From NCBI GenBank assembly GCA_027972325.1, contig JAPMOS010000009.1, forward strand, positions 642,001-706,000: 64,000 nt of DNA, in the 5' to 3' direction. Positions 47,678-58,297 of the stretch are shown here, one piece after another; within the stretch, counting starts at the first letter, position 1, and the number at the start of each line of letters is the position of its first letter. The DNA comes from Paratrimastix pyriformis (taxonomy: Eukaryota > Preaxostyla > Paratrimastigidae). The position numbers and the translations under genes were made by a program. The notes below the pieces were generated by a model, which was not told the DNA's origin, ran no database searches, and saw nothing but the letters and a program-made list of their open reading frames with translations.

Positions 47678-48515
47678 GAGCGACTGCCCTTGGTTCGGCG
47701 CAGGCGTTGGCGTCCGTGTCGCGGTGTCTCGTCTTGTGTGCCGTGTCATTCATCCGGGTGTCGGTGTGTCGGTGTGTCGGTGTGTCGGTGTGTCGGTGTG
47801 TCGGTGGTGTCGGCGCTTGGGCTTCCTCTCCGTGTCGTCTCGTCGCCACGTGGGGCAGCGAGCCTGTCCCACCGCCCATGCGCTCTTTCGTCCCCTCCTC
47901 CCATGATGACGGCGTGCCGTTTCTGCATTTCGCTCTTCACTCCCGGTCCGAGCCGCGCCGGGCTCCTGGGCCGGTTTCTGCATTTCGTGTGTCTGTGGTG
48001 GTGTGGTGAGGCTGTTTGTTTGATCCCCGGGGCCGGCCATGCCCGTGTCCCGTCCCTCCCTCCTCCGGTTGCGGCCAAAGACCAAAGGCGGTCTGGTGGA
48101 TGGGCTGTTGTTATTATTGGGGCCCGCACGCGGGTGCGGGAGCTACATATGCAGGAAGAGAAAGGCGAGAGCCGAGACAACAAAGGCAGGACGAGACAAC
48201 ACAGCGCCACGAGGGGCTCGGAGCCGCCTCGGGCCGCTCGGGCCGGACGGAGGGCCATCCGACCGGACCCGGAGCCACACGGTCAAAAAAAAGGCCACCC
48301 GAACCGGGTGGGGCAGGGGGGAGGGGAGACAAAAGACGAAGCTCCAACCCAGGAGGGAGGAAGGAGCCAGCACAGCGGCCCAGCGGGAACAACAACAACA
48401 AACAAAAAACCACACACAAGCGGAAAATGTTCTCAACCGGAGACGGCTGGCTGGCACGGGTGAGGGGAGGCAAGGGAAGGGCGAGTTATTGGCCCCTCCT
48501 GGGCGATGACGCGCT
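47678..48515. other. Intergenic between convergent 3' ends, with (TGTCGGTG)n tract
   Basis: About 840 bp between the stops of the C2-like gene and RNase T2. It holds seven tandem TGTCGGTG units (about 47759-47812) and then sequence with no family resemblance in any frame. It should contain both poly(A) regions. No RNA gene is evident. Confidence 0.55.
47759..47812. repeat. (TGTCGGTG)n octanucleotide repeat
   Basis: About seven perfect copies just downstream of the C2-like gene. Intergenic, or in its 3' UTR. Confidence 0.85.
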
Positions 48516-49428
48516 CTATCGGTAGCAAGAATCGGTCACAGGAGGCATCATGGCAGTGGAAACGTAGCACCCCTGCTGGCAGTCCTTCACCACAAAGGCA
48601 GGGCAGTTCATCGGCTGCAGGGGTAAAAAGATGATCAAATGTGATGAAACGGAGAGGAAGCAGACCTGGAAGTTCTTATCCAAGCAAATATGAACAGCCA
48701 GGAAATAAAGCTTCTTGTTGACGTCTACCGGAATCGGTGAGCAAGGGTAAAACCCACGAAAAACACAGACTTGCGCACTGAATGGCAGCGGTCTTTCCAA
48801 TGGCCTTGGAAATGGCGGCCGTCATGTCGTTGACGTTGTAAGTATTTGTAGTAGAGGGAACAAAGCCAGCACGGGCAAGAGCGGCCTATCCAAAAAATAA
48901 AAACTAATGAAGGTGATTCAGACACAGACCGAAAGATCGTACCGGCTGTTCAAGGCCAGAGTCCGCTGGAAATAATCATGCTCGTCCTTAGCAACGTTAA
49001 GGGCGCAGGTCCCGTGCTTGTTCCACTCGTGGGTGTAGAAATCGGCGTTAGGCCCATTGAAAGAGGGCCAGTTGAGGTCGAGTTGGGGCTTGAGGTCAGC
49101 AATCTGGTTCCTGGAATGCGCCAAGTGGATCCGATAACAATTTGCAGAGTGAAAGAAATCTGGACCAGACAGGGACAGACCAGCTGAACGGATAGCTGTC
49201 GTTGCAGAAGGCGGGCCAAGTACCATCGTCCCGATCGGGCCAAGAGCCGTGGATGGTGAAATTGGCAACACCACGAGGAACGTTCCCGCTATTCATCGAA
49301 AATTGGGGATTCTGGACGCAGGCAGTGCCAGTCCACCGGGTCACAAAATCCATAAAGGTCCAGCTGTTATCGGCGAGGACCGCAGAAGCGAGCAGGGAAA
49401 CCAAAAGCAGCACAGAAGAAAGGCGCAT
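48516..49428 (-). CDS. Secreted RNase T2 family ribonuclease
   Basis: An endoribonuclease of the secretory pathway or lysosome. It begins with a signal peptide (MRLSSVLLLVSLLASAVLA). FTIHGSWPDRDDGTWPAFC carries the first catalytic His (CAS I). A GTCTG..CCAG intron (about 49105-49175) joins FSW to NQIADLKPQLDLNWPSFNG, then FYTHEWNKHGTC carries CAS II with the His-Glu-Trp-x-Lys-His set. Further GTCTG introns separate ALARAGFVPSTTNTYNVND, KAIGKTAAIQCA, KKLYFLAVHICLDKNFQ and PMNCPAFVVKDCQQGC. The end is MMPPVTDSCYR, stop 48516. Cysteines are spaced for disulfides. About 230 residues, normal for the family. All active-site residues are present, so it looks functional. Divergent from the TIM-barrel gene 74 bp away. 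Confidence 0.92.
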
Positions 49429-49502
49429 TGTTGCTTTTCAGGGCGTGTCAACCGAGGTCTTGCAGGCTCTCTGCCGACCGTTTATCGGGGCGAATTGGTT
49501 TG
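49429..49502. promoter_or_regulatory. Divergent promoter of RNase T2 and the TIM-barrel gene
   Basis: 74 bp between start codons at 49428 (-) and 49503 (+). No definite motif. Confidence 0.4.
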
Positions 49503-50431
49503 ATGGACACAGCTGGGCCTGCACTGAAGCCATTGGTGTACATTGGCAATCAGTCCGCGCACACTTGTCCAAATTTGATGGAGCCGTTTGAGTATGCCTT
49601 GGCTCAACACTTCGCGAGCTTTGAGTGGTTTCCCGACAAAAAAGAGCATTCGGGATGGGATACAGGTGACATTTCCCTGGCACATCGTCAACAAATTCGG
49701 GATCTCGCAGCTACCGCACACATGCGGCTCACTGTTCATGCCCGTATTGCGGCGAATCCACTTCTCCCCAACGGAATGCAGATGCTCCAGGAGGATATTC
49801 AACTGGCTCGCGATATTGGCGCAGTTCTCTTGAACACCCATTTTTGCGACGACCGTGGCGTGGCGGCCTTCGCCGAGGCCGTGAAGCCCCTCGTGCGGGC
49901 CACGGCCGAGGCGGGCTTGCAGCTGGCCATCGAGAACACCCGGTCCCAGACGCCCCAGGACTTCAACGAGCTCTTCGGTACGCTTTCGGCAGACCCGGCC
50001 CTCCCCATGGGGCATGTGGGCATGTGGTCGGCGCCGCCCCTCCCCCCGCCCCCACTTCGCTCACCCGGTTGGCTGGTCGCAGCCTCGACGTGGGCCATGC
50101 CAACCTGAGCCCCACCTGCCGCAACGACTACCTGCGCTTCGTGGACCAGCTCGACGGGCGGCTGGTGCCCCTGGTGCACATCCACCTGCACGAGAACTGG
50201 GGCGACGCCGACACCCACCTGCCCTTCTTCACCGGCCCCGCCGGCCGCAACGAGGCCGGGGCGCGGGGCCTCGCCAGGCGGCTGGTGGCGCGCCGGCTCC
50301 GGGGGTCGGTGGTCCTGGAGCAGTGGCCCCAGCCGCCGGGCCTCCTCAACCAGGCCCGCGACCGCTTTGGCCGCCTACTGGTCGAGTGTGCCGGGGCCGC
50401 CCCAGGCGCCAGCCGGCTCGAGGGGGGCTAG
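49503..50431 (+). CDS. Xylose-isomerase-like TIM-barrel protein (sugar phosphate isomerase/epimerase type)
   Basis: A metal-dependent AP-endonuclease-2/sugar-isomerase fold, exons 49503-50026 and 50083-50431. Blocks: LVYIGNQSAHTCPNL, FEWFPDKKEHSGWDTGDIS (strand-2 Glu/Asp region), MRLTVHARIAANPLLPNG, IGAVLLNTHFCDD, GLQLAIENTRSQTPQDFNEL (metal-binding Glu), then across a GTCGG..GCAG intron HVGMCLDVGHANLSPTCRND (metal-binding Asp/His), LVPLVHIHLHENWGDADTHL (His-x-His) and SVVLEQWPQPPGLLNQARD (final Glu). All metal ligands of the family are visible. The substrate cannot be inferred. It is shorter in introns than its neighbours. The overall style resembles bacterial sugar-phosphate isomerase/epimerase proteins, so an old transfer is possible. 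Confidence 0.82.
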
Positions 50432-50605
50432 CACGCTGCCCCCCCAGACATCTCGCCCTTCCCCGATCATCACCACCAAATGTCGAGATTCCCTTTTTGT
50501 ACAGGTCGCGCCTTGGGGTCGCCCCGGCAAGCAAAGATCCCCCGCCCACATCCATCCATGTTGGGCCGGGACGGGCCAGAGGGGCAGAAAAGTGGGCGAT
50601 GGTCC

Positions 50606-51808
50606 TCAGAGGACTGTGCAATATTCGATCGGCATCTCGGGCACCCGGCCCGGCACGACCACGGGGGCGGCCCGGGGCCCCTTCAGCCACCACGCTGCCC
50701 CCCCCCCCCCCCCCCCCATGGACACAAACCACCCGCGCCATGAACAAGAGCAGATGATTGTGGTGGCCACATCCGGCTCTGCGCGCACGTGTCCCTGATG
50801 GGGAGGGGGAGAAGGAGGAGGCTGCAGCGCATATTTGCAGACGATCATTGGGCGTAGGCAGGGCCCCACACCAGGCGAGGGGCCCCTGGGGGTTCTCGGC
50901 CGCGAGACCCAGGTCGTAGTCGGCCCCGGGGGGCAGCAGGCGGGCCGCGACGATCGGCTGCCCGGCGAAGATGGTCTGGCCCCCAGGCACGGGCTCGGTC
51001 TCGGGGAAGGCACGCTCGCGGCCCTTCCACCGCAGGGTGGCCCAGCCGTTGTTCACTGCAAGAGGGTGTTCGCAGTGAGCATCGAAACCGGATTGGCGAC
51101 GAGGGGAACGGGGGATGGGGAGGGATCCCGGACCCCAATTGGCCGTCCAATAGATCGGGCAGGCCCTGCTGGCTGCCCAGATCTGCGAACCCCGCTCGCA
51201 CCCGACCTGAAAGACGGGGTTCCCCGGCGGCCACCTGCCTGATCGTCATTAGGGGCTACCCGCCTGGGGGATTCAGACATGATCGAGCGAGACAGGTTGT
51301 CCACTTTGGGAAAGAGTAGTGCTGAGTGGTCGGGCAGGTTGATGTGCCCCCGGATGCGGACGCAGCTGTTCGGCCCGAAACGGAAGACACAGCCGGGTGA
51401 ATGCCGTTCTTTTTGATCTACCACCGCTTGAGTTTGGACAACCAGCGCCCCCCGTTTTTCTTCCTCAGCAAAGTCTTGAAGCATAACGATTGTCCCAGGT
51501 TGGATCTTGTTATAAATGATGATGCGCTCGGGATAGACATAAATCATCCAAAATTTGGTTGTGTAGCAAGTATGCCTTTGGCGAAGCTTACGGAGCATTT
51601 CGAAAGGCCGAAGGGGTGTTATTAAAGATTCTGAGGGACAAAAAGCGCGCCAGATGGAATTCGACATGCGCATGCTCATACATAGTGTGGACAAGGGCCG
51701 GCACACTGATGTCGCCGCGATGAGCAGAGTGTTACGGTGGCAAGACAGCAGAATGGCCTCGATCAACTCGGGGGGGAGCGCGAGAAGTCGGGGAAGGGGG
51801 GTTGACAT
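50606..51808 (-). CDS. F-box-like protein of unknown target
   Basis: The N-terminus LLALPPELIEAILLSCHRN followed by ATSVCRPLSTLC resembles an F-box (LPxElxxxIL), the Skp1-binding helix bundle of SCF ubiquitin ligases. Next comes a beta-rich region (FWMIYVYPERIIIYNKIQPG, IVMLQDFAEEEKRGALVVQT, CVFRFGPNSCVRIRGHINLP). After SIMSESPRR an intron (GTAGC, ending TTGCAG) leads to VNNGWATLRWKGRERAFPET and QPIVAARLLPPGADYDLGLA. The last exon probably encodes WWLKGPRAAPVVVPGRVPEM and IEYCTVL before the stop at 50606; between them lies a poly-C tract on the plus strand (about 50699-50716). The C-terminal exon boundaries are uncertain. I do not recognise the substrate-binding part. Confidence 0.55.
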
Positions 51809-52167
51809 GGTGGACTGAGCTGGGTTCTAAAGCCAAACGCTGGGCGGTGGGCGGCAGGCCCGGGGAGTGCCAGGTGATGCGCTCTGGGATTCTGAAGAGC
51901 GCTGCAGGCGCCGAAGCGGCAGTGGGCGGCGACGCCTGGTCACGGCTGCTCGAAGAGACGTGTGGGCCGAGGCGGCGGGAATTGGGCTGCCACGGCTGCC
52001 CGGGGATCCGGTCGTGCCCGACACCTGAGCGGTCGTGCCCGACACCTGAGCGGTCGTGCCCGACACCTGAGCGGTCGTGCCCGACACCTGAGCGGTCGTG
52101 TCAGGCACCAGAGCGGTCGTGCCCGACACCCGAGCGGCACCAGGAAGGTGCCGGTCGGTCTTGGTCT
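51809..52167. other. Intergenic between two minus-strand genes, carrying a 21-bp repeat
   Basis: 360 bp holding the promoter of the F-box-like gene and the 3' flank of the TMEM185-like gene. About one third is the tandem repeat at 52013-52130. No gene is supported. Confidence 0.5.
52013..52130. repeat. 21-bp minisatellite (GTCGTGCCCGACACCTGAGCG)n
   Basis: Five to six copies, with one diverged unit (TCAGGCACCAGAG). Each unit contains the inverted repeat GTCGTGCCCGACAC. Direct tandem copies without spacers, so not a CRISPR. Confidence 0.85.
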
Positions 52168-52214
52168 TCACGGCGATCTGGCGGCGGCAGACACGGGCAG
52201 GTGCGCCGTTGTCT

Positions 52215-52266
<52 letters not shown>

Positions 52267-53774
52267 ACAAATGGGGCAATGGAGGCAGCCCGAGCAGTCT
52301 GACCACGCATCCTCCTCCTCATCGCCGTGCTCTTGGCCGTCTCTGCTGCCCCCATGCCGCGCGTCCCGCGGGGAGCCCGAGGAGGCTGACGACCAAGTGG
52401 CGGATGTAGAGCGGGAGAGCGTGCCCTCCAGGGGGGCATCGTACGCTCGGCTGAGGTCGGGCATGCTGCTCCCCGCGGTCCCTCGTCTGGGCAGTGCGGG
52501 CGGCCGGTGGGCCCCTGCGACCGGGAGCATGGCCGCCCCCATGGCCGAGGGGGGCGGGGGCGGCAGTCGAAGGCCGCCATCCACTTCGTCGATGAGACCC
52601 CCCTCGACCCGCCCTGTGGCCCTGGTCGGCCCAGATGCCTCGGACGAGCCGATCGCGGGCGGCGTCTGCTGCGGGTCGCCGCTTGGCGGGGCTGGCCCCA
52701 GCGCCGGGGCCGTGGGGCCCGAGGGGGAGGTGCGGAGCCAGTCGCGGACGGAGGAGTACGCGCGCAGAGTGAAGACCAGCCCGAAGCCGATGAAGGCGGG
52801 CAGGAAGACCCCGAGCAGCGGCTCGGCCGGGTCGGCCAGCACGAGGGCCAGGTTGACCTGGGTGCGCGTGCGCGGGTGCAGAGAGAGAGAGAGGGACGCG
52901 GGTGAATGGGCGGCTGTGTGCGAAGCTGTGGTACTGGCGGGAGGGCGAGGAGGGGGCGTCAACTGACCAGGCTGATGGAGAGCCAGTTGCCGGCCGCCAT
53001 GAGGGCCAGGGTCCGCCGGCGGTCGGGGCGGCCCCACCAGGCGACCAGGGCGACCACGGTCAGGGCCAAGTAGACCAGGGCGATCCCGAAGAGCGGGCCC
53101 AGGACCACCCACCAGGAGAGCAGCGGCCCCTCGGGCCCGGGGCGGCGCTCCTGCTGGTCGATGCGCAGGGCCAGCAGCACCGCGAAGGCGATGAAGAGCA
53201 GGCAGCAGACCAGCACCAGCGAGGCCCCCGGGAAGAAGAGGGGCGAGAGCCGATGCGGGCCGGGCACGGCGGCGCGGCGCGAGCGGAGGATGATGAGGCT
53301 CACCAGGAAGACGAGCACCGAGGTGGCCCCGAAGATGAGCGGCACCACCACCAGCAGGTAGGTGATGGTCAGGGCCCCGTCGAGGCGCATGGCCAGGAGC
53401 AGCTCGAAGGCCAGGGTCGGCACGAAGAACAGGATGCTCGTCCCGGCCATCTGGAGGTGCACGATGACCGAGGCGCGCGACTCGCCCCCGCCCCGGAAGG
53501 GCTCGTCGACCCCCTGGAAGACGAACCCCGAGGCAAGCAGCCAGAGCAGGCACTGCGTCCAGAGCGGCAAAAACAGGGTCACCCAGCGCAGATTGAGGAT
53601 CCCTTGTAGTTGGAGGTAGAGGAACGCCAGGAAGGCGGCGAACAGCATGACAGAGACGAAGAAAAGAAAGCGAATCTTGGCCTGAAGCTTCTCGTCCAGG
53701 GTCCAGCTCGAGAAAATAACTTGCGAAAGTCCTGTAGCCTCGAGGCCCGTGGCTGGTGGCGATGTTGTTTTCAT
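52168..53774 (-). CDS. TMEM185-like multi-pass membrane protein
   Basis: A polytopic protein with the repeated 'LRLDG...vfaPlW' pattern of the TMEM185/FAM11 family. Segments: FFVSVMLFAAFLAFLYLQLQ then GILNLRWVTLFLPLWTQCLL, FELLLAMRLDGALTITYLLV then VVPLIFGATSVLVFLVSLII, and LVCCLLFIAFAVLLALRIDQ then LSWWVVLGPLFGIALVYLAL. A GTCAG intron joins WLSISL to VNLALVLADPAEPLLGVFLP and FIGFGLVFTLRAYSSVRDWL. The cytosolic tail is Pro/Ser-rich and ends in an acidic patch, CSGCLHCPIC, and about 17 alanines from a GGC repeat. Met 53774 was chosen; an in-frame ATG at 53930 would overlap the start codon of the divergent BRCT gene. Confidence 0.78.
52215..52266 (-). repeat. (GGC)n repeat encoding polyalanine at the end of the TMEM185-like protein
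   Basis: About 17 GGC units; on the gene strand (GCC)n in frame with the preceding tail, giving a polyalanine run before the final residues. A likely unstable length. Confidence 0.8.
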
Positions 53775-53928
53775 TGTGTTAGCTCGTGGTTCCGCGGCGG
53801 CCCGAGCGGGCGCCCCTGCACATGCGGCACCAACCAGAGGGGATGCGAAAGCCGTCAAATTTTCAAACCTCCTGCCCCCTCCGTATTTCTCCCTCTTTTT
53901 GAAACAGAGTTGCTGTTCTTCTTCTGCC
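53775..53928. promoter_or_regulatory. Divergent promoter of TMEM185-like gene and BRCT gene
   Basis: 154 bp between the chosen start codons, with a T-rich patch (about 53884-53901) just before the plus-strand start. No definite motif. Confidence 0.4.
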
Positions 53929-56900
53929 ATGAGTCACGAACCATCAGAGGGCAGCGCAGACTTTCTCGCGACCCTTTTCAATCATCGCCGAACACCCCCG
54001 TCTCTTCTTCGGGGAGGGGCCTCCGACTGTCCACCGCCGCCATCACAAAAAGCAGCGAAACAACATGTTGTCACACATTCTGACAGCCCCGCATCGCAAG
54101 GCCACATCAACCCATTCTGCTCCCCGCCCGCCGACTCGCCCACGACCATCGGGGCCACCCCGGGTGAGGAGCCGCTGCACTCCCACTTCGTGGAAGAGTT
54201 CCCGCCGGTCCTCCAGGGCGACCCGATGGGCCAGCAGGAGCCGCCGGCTGGCGGGCTGCCTGCCGAGGGGGCCCTCGAGGCCACCCGGGCCCGCCTGCTG
54301 GCCGACTACGCCAGCCGCCGCGCCGCCCGTGCCGATGCCGCCGCTCCGCAGCCCCCACCGGGGCCCGCCATGGGACCGCTCAGGATGGGGCCCGACGAAA
54401 CCGAAACCCAGACCCAAACCGAGCCCCGGGATGGCGACGAGCCGGACGGCCACACGCAGCAGCTCTGGGAGAGCTTCCCCGAGGCCGCGCCCCCTCCTCA
54501 GCCCCCTCATCCGCCCCCTCCGCCCGGCCCGCCTCCCTTCGTCCCCCCTCTACCCACCGAGGTGATCCACGTGCCCATGTCCCCGCCCGCCTCGCCCTCG
54601 CCCCGCTCCGGATGCGAGGAGACCTGCCCAGAGACGCAGCCCGGCGAGCCGGACCCGCCGACCCCCTCACTGTCACCAGCGGCAGCGGCGCCCAGCGGGG
54701 GCGACGGGAGCGGGCGGGTCCGACTGTGCGAAGGGCTCGTCAGGCAGCTCAAGGGCCGTCAGCGCCCCGCCACCTTGCCACCGCCCGCTGCCCCGACTGT
54801 GCCCGCCGCCACGGATGCCACCCTCACCACAGCGATCTCAAGCGCAGGCGCTCCTGCCGCCGCCACAGCCGCCGCTGCCCCGGGGGCCGCCATCGCCTTC
54901 TCCTTCTCCCCTGCCACCGCCGCCGTCTCGGCGGCACATCAGCATCAGCCACCCCCAATCACCCAGCCGCAGCTCCCAGCCGCTCTGGGGCGTGGGCCGC
55001 CGTCACTCTCACAGCACTCTCTCGCCGATGGGGGGACGGGGGGCGGCGGTCCCGAGGGGGAGGGGGTCACGACGGCCAGCAGCGGCGGCTTCGTGGGCTC
55101 GGGCGGCATCTCGCAGGCCCTCAGGCTCCCGCCCCTGAGGCGCGTCCGGTCTGCCACCGCCCAGCGGCCATCCTGCCTTCTCCCCCGGGCCCTTCCCTGC
55201 GGGCCGCAACTGATATGGCCTTTGTTTGGCATGGCCTTTGTTTGGCATGGCCTTTGTTTGGCATGGCCTTTGTCTGCTCTGCCCCGCAGCTTCGCCGAGG
55301 CCCCAGCCTCGGCATCCCCGCTGCCCCTGCCCCTGCCCACGTCCGGAGCCGCGCCGAGGCTGGAGCCATACGCGGATCCCCCACCCGCTCCGGCCCCCGC
55401 TCTGGCCCGGGACCAGCCCCGGCCCCTCCGGAGCGCGCTGCTGCTGAGCCACCTGCGGCAGGAGGTCGAGGCGGCCCGGCGGGAGGCCGAGGGGCGCATC
55501 TGTGAGGAGGACCAGCCCGACAGCCTCTTTGACCAGGCCTGGGCGGTGCCCCCGCCCTTGCCCCCCGGACACCCGCCAGCGGGCGGCCTGATCGGCTCGC
55601 CGCCATCGTCGGCCTCGTCACCCCCGGGGCCGGCGCCCCCCGAGTGGGGCAGTCAGCGCCCCCTGCGACCCCCGGCCCCCCGGGACCCGCTCGACCCGTC
55701 GGACCCGCCCTCGGGGCTGCAACCGGGGCAGCAACAGCTGGCTGGGGGGGGCGGGGAGCCCAACAAGGTCTCCTCGCTTTGGGCGGCCCGGCTGGCCCAG
55801 GCCCACCACCAGACGCAGCAGCAGCCCGCGGCGGCCCTGGACGAGGTGCCGGCCACCCTCAGCGATGAGCCCCCAGAGAGCGGCCCGGACCAACAACAGC
55901 TGCCCGCCAGCCCCCACGACATCCAGCAAGGCCAGGGCCAGAGTGAAAGCCACGGCCATGACGGCCGCATCACCCCGGGGGATTCGGGAGCCCGGGTGCC
56001 GGCCATCACGCCCGCCGCGGCCAGCTCGGCCCCACTTGAAGCCCCCGGCCGCCTTCGGCCTCCCCTGTCGCCCCTCCTGGTGCGGCCCCGGCCGCTGGTC
56101 CTCGCGGTGGCCCCCAGCCCCTTCCCCCCCGCGCGGCCCCCCTCCGCCTCGCAGCCCCTCCTCCAACTCCAACCGGCTGCGCTGCTGCCCGCACGGCACC
56201 CCCGCCCCGCCGACGACCCACCACCAGCAGACGCCGCGGCCGGCGATGGGCCTCCCGCCCGCCCTGACCCTGCCGGCCCCGGGGACCCTCCCTGCCCGCA
56301 CGTCCATGCCGGCTCGCCCCCCCGTCGGATGCGCCCCCGAGCGGACAGCCCCGAGCCGCTTCTTGCGGAGAGCGGGCAGCCCAGCCGGCCCGCCGTCCCA
56401 ACGCCACCACCACAGCCATCACCAACACCATCGCAAGCACATCGGGCGCGGCAGCTGCTCGTCGGCGCGTCGGCGCAGTCCCCGACTCCTCCTCCTCCGC
56501 AGCAGCAGCAGCACATAGCCTGCCGCCCGGTGGTGGCGGTGCGGCCGGGTGGTGGGCGGGAGCGGAGCCTGACGGGCCCCCTGTCGCCCCTCGCCGCCGC
56601 CCGGTCCGCCTCGCCGCCGCCACCCGGCCCGTCCTCGTACGGCCCCACCACCGCCGCGGAGGATGGGGGCGCGCATGGGAGCGCGCACGGCGGGGGTGGG
56701 GATGGGCCACCCGACCAGGTCACCAGCCCGCTGGCGGGGCCGTGCGCTGGCCCGGCGGGCCCCACCCAAGATGCCCCGGCGCCGCCCTCGGCCCCTTGGC
56801 GGCGCCCCCAAACCCAAACCCAACCCCAAACACGACCACCCGGCCTGCCCGATGAGCTGGCTCTACCGCCCCTGCCCGGCGGCAGCGCCCTATCTTCTCA

Positions 56901-58253
56901 GCCCACCTGCGACCGGCTGCTGCACCCCCCAGGCGACCCGGCGACGGCTCCTCAAGTGTCTCATCCTTCCGCCCCGGCCCCGGCCCCGGCCCCGGCCCCG
57001 GCCCCGGCCCCGGCCCCGGCCCCGGCCCTGTGCGAGGCGACGCTGGTTGCTGACTCGCTCGCGGCCCCGATGGCCCTCGAGGCGACCATCTGCGATGATG
57101 CCGATGGGGACCACTCCTCCCATGCTGCTGCCCGTGACGCCCATGCCACCCCTCCTCCTGCGGCCCCAGCGGCCGCATCCCGGGAAGAACCAGCCGCCGA
57201 CCCTGACCTGATCCCGGGCACCCTGGGCGCGAATGAGGGCCTGGACTGGGTCCCGGGCACCCTGGGCATGGACCCGGGCGGGGATGAGGGCGCGGACCCG
57301 TGCGGCATGGACCTGGTTCCGGGCACCCTGGAACCCGACGCTGCGGGCGCTCCCACCCAACCGCCGCAGCCGCCCCAGACGCCGCGTGCAGGCTGTGCGG
57401 GCCAGCCCGGACTTGCGCTGGCCGAGAGCCCGCCGCCGGCCGATGGCAGGTCGGAGGGGCCGCTTGTGGTGCCGGCCACTCTGCTCCCCGAGCCCGATGA
57501 CGGCCCGCAGCCCCTCCTCGGCGAAGCGACTGAGCCCGATGACGGCCCGCAGCCCCTCCCCGGCCAAGCGACCGAGCCCGATGACGGCCCGCAGCCCCTC
57601 GCCGAGGCAGTCCCAGCCCGGCCGTTCCCCGGTGAGGCGACCGAGGGACCGCCCTCCGGCCCCCCGCCAGCAGACCCCGACAGGGCCGGCGGCACCGAAG
57701 CACGGGCTTCCACCGCCCCGCCCACGGGCGACCCGCCCCCGCCCTCATCCCCAGCCCCGCCTGCCGCCCGTCTGGCGGTGGTGTCCTCGGCTGCTGGGCC
57801 TGCCATCCCCCCGATGGACGGGTCGGCTCCGGGCGTGGCCCCAGAGGGGGCTCCCATCCCCGCCGAGGTGGCGGTGCCGCATACCCAGCCAGCCCCCTTC
57901 GTGGAGGCCGGGACCCAGTCTTCATCGCCTCCCCCTCCGCCCCCTCCGCCCCCTCCGCCCCCTCCACCTGTGGGGCGGTGCCCCCGGACGGACTCGTCGG
58001 CCTCGGCGAGGCTGACGCTCGACGAGTCGTTGCACCCGCCCACGACCGCCTCGCCCGCGCCGCTCGTCCCCCCAGCCGACAGCCCCCCCGCACCGGAGGC
58101 ACCCGTCCCCCCGGGAGGTCCCGCGGCAGCGGCACCGCCAGCCGAGACGGACCCCCACCCGACGGCGCCCTCGAATGATGTCCGTCCCCTCGGTCCTGCT
58201 GCAGCATCCCGTGCCCTTGCCGTCGCCCCACCCGATCTCCCGCCACGAGCCTT

Positions 58254-58297
<44 letters not shown>

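Noticed and set aside
47678-48515. Candidate small gene or ncRNA in the convergent gap
   Set aside because: Open frames on both strands have no family resemblance, no splice logic and include the octanucleotide repeat. No cloverleaf or snRNA-like 5' end was seen.
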